Below are positions 18,077 to 27,256 of a stretch of 64,000 nt of DNA, one piece after another (within the stretch, counting starts at the first letter, position 1; every line of letters starts with the position of its first letter). The translations under genes and the position numbers were made by a program. Source of the DNA: SZUA-309 sp965233675 (GTDB taxonomy: Bacteria > Pseudomonadota > Gammaproteobacteria > Pseudomonadales > Azotimanducaceae); contig OZ247498.1 of the NCBI GenBank assembly GCA_965233675.1, forward strand, positions 1,674,001 through 1,738,000, read 5' to 3'. Under the pieces are notes generated by a model, which was not told the origin of the DNA, did no database searches, and worked only from the letters and a program-made list of their open reading frames with translations.

Positions 18077-18793
18077 TCAGGCCCGCCCCCTGAACACGTC
18101 ATAACGCACGGACTTCCCTTTCAGCGTCCAGTCCGGCGCCCCGATCGTCGGGTCCTTCAAGCGCCGTTTCAGCACCACCCTCCCCTGAGCGCGGGATTGA
18201 GCCAGCCTGAGCAACTCGGCATCCACCCCATCCCCGTCCGGAACCGGTTGTTCCAGCAGCGCACCCAGGTACTGCATGCGCTTACCCGGCAAAGCCTTCT
18301 TTCGCCGCTGCGGAAACATGGGATCCAGATAAATCACGTCGTAGATCGGATCGTCCGCCAGTACCGAGGCACTGTCGGCGAGCCTGATACGCGCCCGGCT
18401 CACATTCAATCTGCGGCCGAGGTCCTTCAGGAGGGCCCAGATCATGGGTACCCGCTCAACCACATCGATCCGAGCACCTTTTCGGGCAAGCGCCATGGCA
18501 TCCACACCAAGCCCACCGGTGGCGTCGAGGATCTTCAGACCTTCGGCGGGCAGCCCACAGGCCTTACCCAGCAGAAACTGTCCAGTCAGCCGCCGCGCTA
18601 TATCCTCCGGCATGACACAGATGCCTTTGCCGTCACCGGCCCGGCACAAGCGAAGCACGTCATCGTCAAAAGACAGAAAGAAGCCACGTTCAGGCGGCCG
18701 GATGGACCGGAACGGGCCCAGCAGATCATTGAGCAACTGCTCGTCATCGCCGGTACAGACGATGCTGAGCATCGAAGGAGCGCTTACTGCCAT
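18077..18793 (-). CDS. rsmJ: 16S rRNA (guanine1516-N2)-methyltransferase RsmJ
   Basis: Methylates G1516 of 16S rRNA using SAM. The Rossmann motif I is 'LDATGGLGVDAMALARKG' and a catalytic-region motif is 'VIYLDPMFPQRRKKAL', both characteristic of RsmJ (YhiQ). The open frame extends further upstream across tsaB, but the ATG at 18793 gives a 238-residue protein of normal family length starting 7 bases after the tsaB stop, so that start is preferred. The C-terminus 'GKSVRYDVFRGRA' also fits the family. Convergent with plsB. Confidence 0.93.
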   Translation of the reverse strand: MAVSAPSMLSIVCTGDDEQLLNDLLGPFRSIRPPERGFFLSFDDDVLRLCRAGDGKGICVMPEDIARRLTGQFLLGKACGLPAEGLKILDATGGLGVDAMALARKGARIDVVERVPMIWALLKDLGRRLNVSRARIRLADSASVLADDPIYDVIYLDPMFPQRRKKALPGKRMQYLGALLEQPVPDGDGVDAELLRLAQSRAQGRVVLKRRLKDPTIGAPDWTLKGKSVRYDVFRGRA

Positions 18794-18800
18794 CCCCGTG

Positions 18801-19466
18801 TCAGCCGGATTTGCGCCAGGGAGAATCTCCGCTGAAGTACTCCGGCAGACCGGCCTCCACCGGCACGGATTCATGGCTGCCGAGCATCCGGACGGCCACT
18901 TCGATGAGAGTACCGGCATCGGCCCGCGGCGAATCCGCGGAACGACCCGTCCACCAGTCCGGTCGTTCCCCGACCAGGGGCCAGGACGACGGGGTGTCCG
19001 GAATCTGTGCTGGTGAGTCACAGAGCACGTTCTCTTCACGCAGCGCGACCCCGGACTCCGCCCGGGCATAAGCCGCCAGATAATAGAGATCCCGTCGCGA
19101 GCGAATGGCGCTGACTACGCCAGGGATGTCTTCCAGGTGCGCCAAGGCGGCATGCGCAAGCGCCTCCGAGGAAGAGACCCGGACGATGTCGGCAGACGCT
19201 GCCAGCGCTATGGCCTGCGCGGCCGCAGCAGCGATGCGCACCCCGGTAAACGACCCGGGACCACGACCAAAGGCCACCGTATCAATGGCCTCCAGGAAGG
19301 CAGGACGGTCCAGGCCTGCTTCTTCCAGGAGCTGTTCGAGCATCGGCAACAGACGCTCATTGTGTTTCTTCTCCACATGCTCCGAGCGAATGAAGCGGTT
19401 ACCATCCACACTGAGGCCAACGGAGCAGACGGCGCCTGAGGTTTCGATCGCCAGCAGATTGTTCAT
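18801..19466 (-). CDS. tsaB: tRNA threonylcarbamoyladenosine biosynthesis protein TsaB
   Basis: Non-catalytic ASKHA-fold partner of TsaD/TsaE in making the essential t6A37 tRNA modification. The N-terminus 'LLAIETSGAVCSVGL' and 'AFGRGPGSFTGVRIAAAAAQ' (residues about 66-90) are diagnostic. At 221 residues it is of normal length. It runs into rsmJ, likely in one transcript, and is divergent from moeA; the tsaB start region overlaps the stretch that encodes the conserved moeA N-terminus on the other strand or abuts it directly. Confidence 0.94.
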   Translation of the reverse strand: MNNLLAIETSGAVCSVGLSVDGNRFIRSEHVEKKHNERLLPMLEQLLEEAGLDRPAFLEAIDTVAFGRGPGSFTGVRIAAAAAQAIALAASADIVRVSSSEALAHAALAHLEDIPGVVSAIRSRRDLYYLAAYARAESGVALREENVLCDSPAQIPDTPSSWPLVGERPDWWTGRSADSPRADAGTLIEVAVRMLGSHESVPVEAGLPEYFSGDSPWRKSG

Positions 19467-19558
19467 CGAGGTATGTTATCCAAGCCGTAGATCTCTCGGA
19501 AGCACTGCGTCGAATCCTCGACCAGGTTTCACCCGTCACACAGCAGGACAGGGTTTCT

Positions 19559-20689
19559 GTGCACGCACTCAACCGCAGGGTAGCCGCGGAGGATGTGGCC
19601 GCACCCGTCAGCCTGCCGCCATTTCACAGTTCGGCAATGGACGGCTATGCCTGCAGACATGCCGGACTCGCCCCGGGCGCAGCCCTCGAACTGGTGGGCG
19701 AGAGTCTGGCCGGACATCCGTTTCAGGGCAGCCTGGATGAGGGTCAATGTATCCGGATCACCACCGGTGCGGCCGTTCCCGACAGCGCGGATACGGTCGT
19801 CATTCAGGAAAACACACAACCGGGCGATCACCGGATTACGTTGATCGACGTGCCTGAGGCCGGCGCTAATATCCGCGCCGTCGGCCACGACGTGCGGCAG
19901 GGCGATCTCATCGCCAGACGCGGCCAGCTGTTGAATCCGATGGATCTGGGCTGGATCGCTGCCTGTGGCGTGCACGCCATCAACACCTTCAGACTGCCGC
20001 GAGTTGCCGTGTTCTCGACCGGCGACGAACTGGTGGAACCCGGCAGCGATCTGCACAGCGGACAGATCTTCGACTCGAACCGTTTCGCGATCGCAGCGCT
20101 CCTCGAGCATCTGCCCGCGGAAGTGACCAACCTCGGCATACTCCCGGATGAGCCCACTGCCATTGAACAGGCGCTGTCAGAGGCCGCTCGCTCAAATGAT
20201 CTGCTGCTCACGTCGGGAGGCGTCTCGGTGGGCGATGCGGATTACGTGAAGGAAGTGGTGGACGCCCTGGGTGCACTGACACTCTGGCGTATGAACCTGA
20301 AACCCGGCAAACCCCTCGCCTTCGGTCACGTGAAGACAGTGCCCTTTCTCGGGCTGCCCGGAAACCCGGTTTCAACCATCGTGACCTTCCTGCTTATCGC
20401 CAGGCCACTCATTTTCAAACTCGCCGGCACGCATCCACAGCCCCCGTTGCTGCAATCGGCCACACTGGCTACGACCCTCAAGCACAATCCGGGCCGGGAG
20501 GAATATCAGCGGGGGATATTGAGTCTGGAAGGTGGCAGTGCCCGCGTCGAAGTAACCGGCGATCAGAGTTCAAATCGGCTGGCGACCTTTCATGGCGCCA
20601 ACTGCCTCATCCGGATTCCAAAAGAAGCACATGATGTGCCGGCGGGATCGATGGTCGAAGTGCTGCCCTTCTACGGCCTGATGCACTGA
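19559..20689 (+). CDS. moeA: Molybdopterin molybdenumtransferase MoeA (N-terminus lacks a canonical start)
   Basis: Inserts molybdate into adenylated molybdopterin. 'PFHSSAMDGYA', 'IRITTGAAVPDSADTVV', 'FSTGDELVEPG', 'LLTSGGVSVGDADYV' and 'GLPGNPVS' are clear MoeA motifs. The coordinates use the first canonical start, a GTG at 19559 (376 residues). Reading the same frame upstream gives 'VDLSEALRRILDQVSPVT' (from 19487), which matches the expected MoeA N-terminal helix, yet the frame contains no ATG, GTG or TTG back to a stop at 19412. Full-length homologues are about 405 residues. The true start may therefore be an AUC at 19478 (GAGG six bases before), or an ATG at 19473 put out of frame by a one-base difference. 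Confidence 0.92.
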   Translation: MHALNRRVAAEDVAAPVSLPPFHSSAMDGYACRHAGLAPGAALELVGESLAGHPFQGSLDEGQCIRITTGAAVPDSADTVVIQENTQPGDHRITLIDVPEAGANIRAVGHDVRQGDLIARRGQLLNPMDLGWIAACGVHAINTFRLPRVAVFSTGDELVEPGSDLHSGQIFDSNRFAIAALLEHLPAEVTNLGILPDEPTAIEQALSEAARSNDLLLTSGGVSVGDADYVKEVVDALGALTLWRMNLKPGKPLAFGHVKTVPFLGLPGNPVSTIVTFLLIARPLIFKLAGTHPQPPLLQSATLATTLKHNPGREEYQRGILSLEGGSARVEVTGDQSSNRLATFHGANCLIRIPKEAHDVPAGSMVEVLPFYGLMH

Positions 20690-20725
20690 CAGACGGACAG
20701 TCTCGAGGTGAGAATGCGATAAATC

Positions 20726-20763
20726 AGATACCTGGCCGGTGGAGACCCACAGACCAGGTATCT
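20726..20763. terminator. Bidirectional hairpin between moeA and the histone-like gene
   Basis: A 10-bp perfect inverted repeat, AGATACCTGG (20726-20735) and CCAGGTATCT (20754-20763), encloses a nested GTGG/CCAC stem. On the plus strand it is followed by CTTTCTC, a moderate pyrimidine tract. It lies between two convergent genes and could end both transcripts. No perfect U-run is present on either strand. Confidence 0.6.
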
Positions 20764-20814
20764 CTTTCTCGATGCGCCGGGAAACCAGGGGTTGCCCGGT
20801 GCAGCGAGCAGTTA

Positions 20815-21372
20815 CTACCTGCGCTTGGCAGGCCGTCGGGCGACCGTGCCCCGCTTCTTGGCAGGCGCACGCTTTTTGGCGGTTGCCCGCTTTTTGGGCG
20901 CAGCCTTTTTTCTGGTCGCCGTTTTTCTGGTTGCGACCTTTTTCTTGGCAGCGGTCTTTTTCGCAGCGGTTTTTTTCGCTGCTGGACGCTTTTTGGCAGC
21001 CGTCTTCTTTTTAGCGGGCCGTTTCTTCGCAGCGACTTTCTTTTTCGCCGGCCGCTTTTTGGCGACGGTCTTTTTCTTGGCTGCTTTCTTTTTAGCAGCT
21101 GGCTTTTTCGCGGCTGGACGCTTCTTGGCAGCGGCCTTCTTCTTCGCAGCCGGCTTGCGCTTGGCTACGGTTTTTTTCTTCGCCGTTTTCTTCTTCGCTA
21201 CCGCCTTTTTCTTCGCTACAGCCTTTTTCTTGGCTGCCGGGCGTTTCTTAGCGGCTACTTTTCGTTTCGCTGTGGTCTTTCTCTTTGCGGTTGCCTTCTT
21301 GGCGGTCGCTTTCTTCTTGGCGGGTGCTTTTTTGGCAGCTTTCTTTTTAGCTGCAGTCTTAGCTCTCGGCAT
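20815..21372 (-). CDS. Histone H1-like Lys/Ala-rich repetitive DNA-binding protein (AlgP-like)
   Basis: A 185-residue protein made almost entirely of AAKK, AKKR and AKKK-type repeats, like the C-terminal arm of eukaryotic histone H1 and the Pseudomonas AlgP/AlgR3 tail. There are no acidic residues of note and no globular domain is visible. It probably binds DNA non-specifically and condenses it; in Pseudomonas such a protein influences alginate genes, which is established for AlgP but only inferred here. The ATG at 21372, seven bases after a GAGGAG ribosome site, is preferred over an adjacent upstream TTG. The repeats make copy number prone to variation and assembly error. Confidence 0.8.
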   Translation of the reverse strand: MPRAKTAAKKKAAKKAPAKKKATAKKATAKRKTTAKRKVAAKKRPAAKKKAVAKKKAVAKKKTAKKKTVAKRKPAAKKKAAAKKRPAAKKPAAKKKAAKKKTVAKKRPAKKKVAAKKRPAKKKTAAKKRPAAKKTAAKKTAAKKKVATRKTATRKKAAPKKRATAKKRAPAKKRGTVARRPAKRR

Positions 21373-21551
21373 CAAGAATCTCCTCGGCTATTTCAGTTAG
21401 CGTAGTTTTCCTTTTCCTCTGCCCGTTTGTTTGCTTGTCGCAAGTAAACGCCCGGCCAGTGATCTTCGAACCGCGCTCATGTTTCTGGGGAGAAAACGTA
21501 AAGCAGCGAAAATCGTGCGAATGATATGCAAATAGAGACAAAAAAACATCA

Positions 21552-22199
21552 CTAGTTTTGCAGTGTTGCAACAATCTCCTGCTGTATTTCTTCCACTTTT
21601 CCGAGCCCGTTCACAGTTACGTAGCGCAGTTTGTCACCCTCTGCTTTTTCGCTGTAGTAACCGATCAGTGGTTGCGTCTGTTCACGATACACCGAAAGGC
21701 GCTCCCGAACGGTCTCTTCCTTGTCGTCTTCACGCTGAATCAGCGCCTCGCCCGTCTCATCGTCTACGCCCTCTTCACGTGGCGGGTTGTACTGCACATG
21801 GTAGGTTCGACCGGAACCGGGGTGTACGCGGCGCCCGCTCATACGCCTGATGATCTCCTCATCCGGCACAGTTATCTCAAGCACGACCTCAACGTCCACA
21901 CCGGCCGTCACCAGCGCTTCTGCCTGAACAATCGTTCTCGGAAAACCGTCGAACAGGAAACCGTTGCGACAATCGTCCTGAGTAATCCGTTCTTTCACCA
22001 GATCGATGATGATCTCGTCGCTGACCAGCGCGCCGGAATCCATGACCGCCTTCACCCGCTTTCCTAATTCGCTGCCCGCACTGACAGCTGCACGCAGCAT
22101 GTCACCCGTGGAAATCTGCGGTATGTCGAAAGCCTGACAGATGAATTGCGCCTGAGTGCCTTTTCCGGCACCCGGCGGGCCGAGCAGGATGATCTTCAT
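21552..22199 (-). CDS. adk: Adenylate kinase
   Basis: Interconverts ATP + AMP and 2 ADP. The P-loop is 'LGPPGAGKGTQAQF' at the N-terminus; 'ISTGDMLRAAV', 'DGFPRTIVQAEAL' and the LID 'RRVHPGSGRTYHVQYNPP' follow. 215 residues is the long-LID form, without zinc cysteines. An AGGAG ribosome site lies 9 bases before the ATG. It follows relA by 44 bases on the same strand. The 180 bases to the histone-like gene hold no recognised terminator. Confidence 0.98.
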   Translation of the reverse strand: MKIILLGPPGAGKGTQAQFICQAFDIPQISTGDMLRAAVSAGSELGKRVKAVMDSGALVSDEIIIDLVKERITQDDCRNGFLFDGFPRTIVQAEALVTAGVDVEVVLEITVPDEEIIRRMSGRRVHPGSGRTYHVQYNPPREEGVDDETGEALIQREDDKEETVRERLSVYREQTQPLIGYYSEKAEGDKLRYVTVNGLGKVEEIQQEIVATLQN

Positions 22200-22243
22200 T
22201 GGTATTCGCTCCTATCGAGTCTGTGTGATTGGTATGTATTTTC

Positions 22244-24304
22244 TCAGCGTCGGCCGGCACCGCGACGTTCAAGCAGCTTGGCGGCCCTCACCGCGGGAAT
22301 CATTTCGAGTGCATCGAGTAATCTGTGCAGGTCCAGGAGACTGTCCAGTTGAACTTCGATGGTGATCAGGGCTTCCCCCGTGTGCGGAATCACCCGACCG
22401 GCATTGGAAATGAGCATGATTCCCTGTGAACCGAGGAAAGTCGTGATATCCATCAGCAGGCCGGACCGGTCATCGGCCAGCATTTCAACGTGGTAGCTGC
22501 ACTGGGGTGCTTCCGGTGCGGTGACTTCGTCGATCAGACTCATCTGAGTCATCTGCACCTCTGTCGGCATAACACCGGCCGACAGCGACTGAGCCGGATC
22601 ACCTGGCAGCAGCTCGGACAGCAGATCCAGGATCTGACAATCTCCTCTGCCGAGCGCAGTGAGGCAGTCATCCTCTCCTGCATAACCCAGGCGTTCGCCA
22701 CCTGCCGCAACTGCCGCATTTGCAGGAACCGGCAGACAGAGTCGTGCAAACGACTGCTCGAGCAGCGCGCGCCCTGCCTGCAGATTCTCCTCATCAGGCC
22801 GGTCATGAAACCAGTCGCTGATTTTTTCTCTGGCCCGGGCGGTACGAAAGCACTCGAGGTGGTGATGCAGCCAGGCCCGGCAGGGGCCACCCGTATCCGC
22901 AGTCAGTATCTCCACGCGCTGGCCGCTTTCCAGGGGCTGATTCAGGGCGATGGACCGGCCATCCACACGCGCCCCCCGACAGCGATGGCCGACTTCCGTG
23001 TGCACGCGATAAGCAAAATCCAGCGCGGTTGCGCCAGTGGTGAGATCGAGGACGTGACCTTTGGGCGTGTAGACGAATATCCGCTCTTCCCGTGCTCTGT
23101 TGCCCAGTTCCAGGCCGATCTGTTGCTGCAGGAGATGCTCCTCTGTTTCTTCCTGCCACTCGACCACCTGGCGCATCCAATCCATTTTCCGGGCGAAAGA
23201 TTCGTCTTCGCTGCCGCCATCCTTGTAAGCCCAGTGCGCGCACACACCCAGTTCCGCCTCCTCATGCATCTCCGGCGTCCGGATCTGCACCTCGAGCGTC
23301 TTTCCATCGCTCCAACTCACTGCGGTATGTATGGAGCGGTAGCCGTTTTCCTTGGGCACAGCGATATAGTCATCGAATTCGCTCGGAATGTGCTGCCACT
23401 CGGTGTGAATGACGCCGAGGGCGGAATAGCACTGACCGATGTCCGGCACCACGACCCGAATCGCCCGGACATCGTAAACCTCGTCCAGACCCACGTTCTT
23501 GGAGCGCATCTTCCGCCAGATCGAGAACAGGTGCTTGGCACGGCCGAAGACGGTTGCGTCTATCTGCTTTTCCGCAAGCCTCGCCTCCATGGTCGCGACG
23601 ATGTCCTGTATTTCTTTCTCCCGCTCGGCCCGGCGGCCGTCGAGCTGGCCCGCAATGGTCTTGTAGATATCCGGCGCCAGGTAACGCAGCGACAGATCCT
23701 CCAGTTCCCATTTGATCTGCCAGACACCCAGGCGGTTCGCCAGCGGCGCAAACACCTGGTGTGCCTCCTGGGCAATTCGACGCTGCCTTTCGGTAGCGCT
23801 CGTTTTTGCCGCTCTGAGCGCAATCACACGCTCCGCCAGTTTGAGCACGGCGACGCGGGCATCATCGACCATGGAAACCAGCATCCGTTTGATGTTCTCA
23901 ATCTGGTCCCGCGATTCACTGGTCTGCATTCTGGAATTGGACATCTCCAGCAGGCTGGTATCCGCCATCCGCACGACGGACTGAACCAGATCGGCCACTT
24001 CCTCGCCCTTCGGGCCGGCGATGGACGTCCTGATCGTTTCCACTGCCAGAGAGCCGGTGCGCACAGGACGGTAGAGGAGCGCGGCTGCCACCGAGGCTGC
24101 ATCCATATTCAGGCAGAGCACGAGGTTTGCGAGTTCCAGACCTTTTTCCAGAAACTCTTCGCTGCGGGGCGTGAGTGTGGCAACGAGCGCCAGTGCCTGA
24201 TCGAGCGTTTCACCCGCCACATCATCGCTGAGACCGGCACACCAGGCCGCCAGATCTATCGCCCCGCCTTCGAGGCGTGGAATGCTTTCGCTGGCCTTCA
24301 CCAT
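22244..24304 (-). CDS. relA: GTP pyrophosphokinase RelA (monofunctional (p)ppGpp synthetase)
   Basis: Ribosome-associated synthetase of the stringent alarmone. The pseudo-hydrolase region has 'AALLYRPVRTG' in place of the HD motif, so hydrolysis should be absent, as in RelA. The synthetase domain has 'SEFDDYIAVPKENGYRSIHT' (about residue 305); the ExDD motif (EFDD) marks RelA, whereas SpoT/Rel has RxKD. TGS ('HVLDLTTGATALDFAYRVHT') and a C-terminal ACT domain follow. At 686 residues it is slightly shorter than E. coli RelA (744). It overlaps rlmD by 7 bases, the same adjacency as in enterics and Pseudomonas. Confidence 0.94.
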   Translation of the reverse strand: MVKASESIPRLEGGAIDLAAWCAGLSDDVAGETLDQALALVATLTPRSEEFLEKGLELANLVLCLNMDAASVAAALLYRPVRTGSLAVETIRTSIAGPKGEEVADLVQSVVRMADTSLLEMSNSRMQTSESRDQIENIKRMLVSMVDDARVAVLKLAERVIALRAAKTSATERQRRIAQEAHQVFAPLANRLGVWQIKWELEDLSLRYLAPDIYKTIAGQLDGRRAEREKEIQDIVATMEARLAEKQIDATVFGRAKHLFSIWRKMRSKNVGLDEVYDVRAIRVVVPDIGQCYSALGVIHTEWQHIPSEFDDYIAVPKENGYRSIHTAVSWSDGKTLEVQIRTPEMHEEAELGVCAHWAYKDGGSEDESFARKMDWMRQVVEWQEETEEHLLQQQIGLELGNRAREERIFVYTPKGHVLDLTTGATALDFAYRVHTEVGHRCRGARVDGRSIALNQPLESGQRVEILTADTGGPCRAWLHHHLECFRTARAREKISDWFHDRPDEENLQAGRALLEQSFARLCLPVPANAAVAAGGERLGYAGEDDCLTALGRGDCQILDLLSELLPGDPAQSLSAGVMPTEVQMTQMSLIDEVTAPEAPQCSYHVEMLADDRSGLLMDITTFLGSQGIMLISNAGRVIPHTGEALITIEVQLDSLLDLHRLLDALEMIPAVRAAKLLERRGAGRR

Positions 24305-25626
24305 GTCTTCGAAAAGATCCCCAGTGTTTCCACGTGCGCCGTGTTCGGGAACATGTCGTAAATTCCTACCTGTTCCAGCATATATCCCGCTTGCTTCAGT
24401 ACCGCAGCATCCATTGCGAACGAACCTGGCGAGCAGCTTATGTAGGCCACTCGCGACGCGCCCGTGGTCTGCAGCCAGGACGACAGGTTGGGTCCAGCGC
24501 CGGAGCGTGGTGGATCGAGCACCAGATAGTCGGCCTGCCCCGGATTCAGGCAGTCGGCATCATACAGATCCTGCACCGCAAACTCACACCGCCCGGTGAG
24601 ACCGTTGTGCTGTGCGTTCAGCCACGCGCGCTCAATCGCCGGTGCGGCCGCTTCCAGGCCACGCACCTGCAGTCCCGAAGCCGCAAGTGGTAGAGAAAAG
24701 TTTCCGATACCACAGAACAGATCCAGCACCCGCGCACCAGCCGGCGCGTTGAGTCCGGTGATCGCCCCCCGCACGAGTTTGAGATTCATCTGCAGATTCA
24801 CCTGGGTAAAGTCGGTGGGGGCAAAGAGAAAATGCAGACCGTAGTCGGGATTCCCGTAGCTCAGGTAGGGCTTCTCCGCTCCGGGAGAAGCCGGTGCTAC
24901 GGTCTCATAACCACCACTCTGGGTATAAACCCGGACACTGTGGCGGGCGCCGAATCGAGCGAGTTTGTCCAGGTCTGTGGTACTGAGCGTGTCCAGATGG
25001 CGCAGAATCACCGCGGCCTCCCACTCCCCTGCTGCCACTTCCACCTGAGGAATTGCAGCCGGAATGGAAAGATCGGCAATCAGTGTTTTCAATGGCGGGA
25101 TGAGCGCCGAAAGCGCTTCGGTCAATGTCAGACAGGCCGTCATTCGCCCCACCCGATTGCCGAAGGTTTCCCGGAATCCAACCAGTACTTCGTCGCCGAC
25201 CACACGAACGCCCAATCGGGCCTTGGTGCGATAGTTGAACCGCGGACCGTGAACCGGTGCCAGAAACCGCTCGGGCTGCACACCCTGCTCACTCAGGGCG
25301 GAAGACAGGCCGGACTGTTTCAGTGCCAGTTGTGCCTCGTAGTCCATGTGCTGAACGGCACAACCGCCACAACGCGGAAAGAACGCACAGGGCGCCACAC
25401 GCCGATCCTCCACCGGCTGATCAATCTCTGTTGCTTCTCCGAACCATTCGCCCTGGCGCCTTTTCAACATTCGGGCGGTCACCACTTCTCCAGCCAGCCC
25501 GTTCTTGATCCGAACAGCGCGCTCGACGTGGGAATCCGCTTTCTGATAAGACCCGAGCCCATAACCGTCGTCACCGACGGATTGGATCGCCAGTGTCAGC
25601 GTCCTGGGCATTCGTGCTCGTCCCAT
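24298..25626 (-). CDS. rlmD: 23S rRNA (uracil1939-C5)-methyltransferase RlmD
   Basis: SAM-dependent uridine methyltransferase with an N-terminal TRAM domain and a [4Fe-4S] cluster; cluster cysteines are in 'CAFFPRCGGC', with the fourth upstream or downstream not assigned. SAM motif 'DLFCGIGNFSLPLA', 'DPPRSGAGP', the nucleophilic Cys in 'ISCSPGSFAMD' and the base Glu in 'HVETLGIF' are all present. 442 residues favours RlmD over RlmC. The ATG overlaps the recO stop (ATGA) and its own end overlaps relA, so three genes are chained. Confidence 0.93.
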   Translation of the reverse strand: MGRARMPRTLTLAIQSVGDDGYGLGSYQKADSHVERAVRIKNGLAGEVVTARMLKRRQGEWFGEATEIDQPVEDRRVAPCAFFPRCGGCAVQHMDYEAQLALKQSGLSSALSEQGVQPERFLAPVHGPRFNYRTKARLGVRVVGDEVLVGFRETFGNRVGRMTACLTLTEALSALIPPLKTLIADLSIPAAIPQVEVAAGEWEAAVILRHLDTLSTTDLDKLARFGARHSVRVYTQSGGYETVAPASPGAEKPYLSYGNPDYGLHFLFAPTDFTQVNLQMNLKLVRGAITGLNAPAGARVLDLFCGIGNFSLPLAASGLQVRGLEAAAPAIERAWLNAQHNGLTGRCEFAVQDLYDADCLNPGQADYLVLDPPRSGAGPNLSSWLQTTGASRVAYISCSPGSFAMDAAVLKQAGYMLEQVGIYDMFPNTAHVETLGIFSKTW

Positions 25627-26357
25627 CAGCCGTGCCCGAAGAGCAGTTGACGGCTGAGGAGTGGCCGGGGGCCGAGATGACCTCTGAGGGAATGGGCGAA
25701 GATGGTTTTCGCTGCACGCCGAACCCTGACATCTGAAAAGTCACCCTTACCCATATGGATCAACAGCCCACCTTCCACGCCGTTGTCGCCTGGGTCAGCT
25801 TCAGGCAGCAGCGAAAATCCCTGATCCGGCACCAACCGGTAATATCGTCCCGGTTGCAGGCGATTACCATCGACGTCCTGCGCAAAGTCGAGGCCGTAGC
25901 CGAGTTCTTCCAGGAGCAGTTTTTCGAAGCTGCGTAAGACGAAGGAAGGCCCCTGATCCATCTCTTCGAAGGCCCAGCGAACACCGGCGAACAGTCGGGC
26001 ATGCGGTTCCCGTTCGTCCAGAAGCCGGGTGATCAACTCTGTCAGGTAGAAGGCGCTGGCCAGCGCATTGCCCTGGAACCAATGCTGTTTTTCCACCTCG
26101 AATCCCGTCAGGGTGCCGAGAGAACTGCGTCCGCTCCAACCGAGCCGGAGCTCCGTAAACGGCTGCAGAGCCCTACCGCGCTGGCTGCCACGCACACCTC
26201 GGGCAACCAGAGTCACAAGCCCGTGATCGAGTGTCAGCAGGCTGATCAGCAGACTGGACTCCCGATAGGGACGGGTGTGCATCACGATCCCCGGCTGATC
26301 AGTGACCCTGGTGCGGTGCCCCATATGTGCGATATGCCCTGTGTTCCCGGGAGGCAC
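25626..26357 (-). CDS. recO: DNA repair protein RecO
   Basis: Recombination mediator of the RecFOR pathway, loading RecA at single-strand gaps. An OB-fold N-terminus ('IVMHTRPYRESSLLISLLT', 'GLVTLVARGVRGSQRGR') precedes the helical C-terminal domain ('FEKLLLEELGYGLDF'). The GTG start at 26357 shares its first base with the last of the era stop and has a GGGGT site nearby; an ATG at 26324 is an alternative that drops 11 poorly conserved residues. Downstream of era, as in E. coli and Pseudomonas. Confidence 0.94.
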   Translation of the reverse strand: MPPGNTGHIAHMGHRTRVTDQPGIVMHTRPYRESSLLISLLTLDHGLVTLVARGVRGSQRGRALQPFTELRLGWSGRSSLGTLTGFEVEKQHWFQGNALASAFYLTELITRLLDEREPHARLFAGVRWAFEEMDQGPSFVLRSFEKLLLEELGYGLDFAQDVDGNRLQPGRYYRLVPDQGFSLLPEADPGDNGVEGGLLIHMGKGDFSDVRVRRAAKTIFAHSLRGHLGPRPLLSRQLLFGHG

Positions 26358-27256
26358 TATTCATACCCCATTCTCTTCAGTGCTGCCGGGCTGTTGGTCC
26401 AGCCCGGTTTGACCTTTATCCAGAGCCTGAGCATGACCGGCATGCCAACGAGCGCTTCGATATCCTTGCGTGCCTCCTGACCGATCATCTTCAGCTTCTC
26501 CCCGCCTTTGCCGATGATGATCCGCTTCTGACCCGCACGCTCCACATAAATGTCCGCGGCGATGTCCACTTTGCCGTCTTCCACTTTGAACTGCTCGATC
26601 ACCACCGTGGTCCGATGGGGGATTTCATCTCCCATCCGGCGCATCAGCTTTTCCCGGATGATTTCCGCCGCGATGGATCTCTCTGTCTGATCGGTCACCT
26701 GATCGGCCGGGAACATATGCGGTTGCTCCGGCAGGCGGGAAAAAACCTCTTCACGCAGCATGTCCAGCCCGCTGCCTTTCAGTGCGGAAACCGGAATGAT
26801 GGCGTCGAACAGCCCATAGCCATCCAGGCGTTCGATCACGGGCAGAAGACGCTCTTTCGGTTTGAGGAGATCCACTTTGTTGATCACCGCAAGCGCCCGG
26901 GTGCCACTGCGCCTGATATGACCGAGCACCAGTTCATCCGCCTCAGTCCACTGATCCTGGTCCAGCACCATGACAACCAGGTCAACGTCCGTCAGCACCG
27001 AAGTGGCAGAACGCACCATGATGCGGTTCATCTCGCGATCGGCATGATCGTGAATACCAGGGGTGTCCACATACACCGCCTGTCTGCTGTCCTCGGTGTC
27101 CACACCGAGCATGACGTGACGCGTTGTCTGGGGTTTTCTCGAGGTGATGGCCAGTTTCTGACGCAGCACATGGTTGAGCAGCGTGGACTTGCCCACATTC
27201 GGGCGCCCGACCAGAGCAACGTAACCACACTGCATGGCTGCCTGCGAATCGGTCAC
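26357..27256 (-). CDS. era: GTPase Era
   Basis: Essential Ras-like GTPase for 16S rRNA maturation and 30S assembly. G1 'GRPNVGKSTLLN', G3 'DTPGIH', G4 'NKVDLL', G5 'SALKG' and a C-terminal KH domain with 'IIGKGGEKLKMIG' are all in place. 299 residues is typical. The ATG overlaps the rnc stop (ATGA) and the stop touches recO, giving the classic rnc-era-recO coupling. Confidence 0.98.
   Translation of the reverse strand: MTDSQAAMQCGYVALVGRPNVGKSTLLNHVLRQKLAITSRKPQTTRHVMLGVDTEDSRQAVYVDTPGIHDHADREMNRIMVRSATSVLTDVDLVVMVLDQDQWTEADELVLGHIRRSGTRALAVINKVDLLKPKERLLPVIERLDGYGLFDAIIPVSALKGSGLDMLREEVFSRLPEQPHMFPADQVTDQTERSIAAEIIREKLMRRMGDEIPHRTTVVIEQFKVEDGKVDIAADIYVERAGQKRIIIGKGGEKLKMIGQEARKDIEALVGMPVMLRLWIKVKPGWTNSPAALKRMGYE

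Noticed and set aside
22490..24361. 623-codon plus-strand frame opposite relA
   Set aside because: Mirror of the relA coding frame; no domain and no ribosome site.
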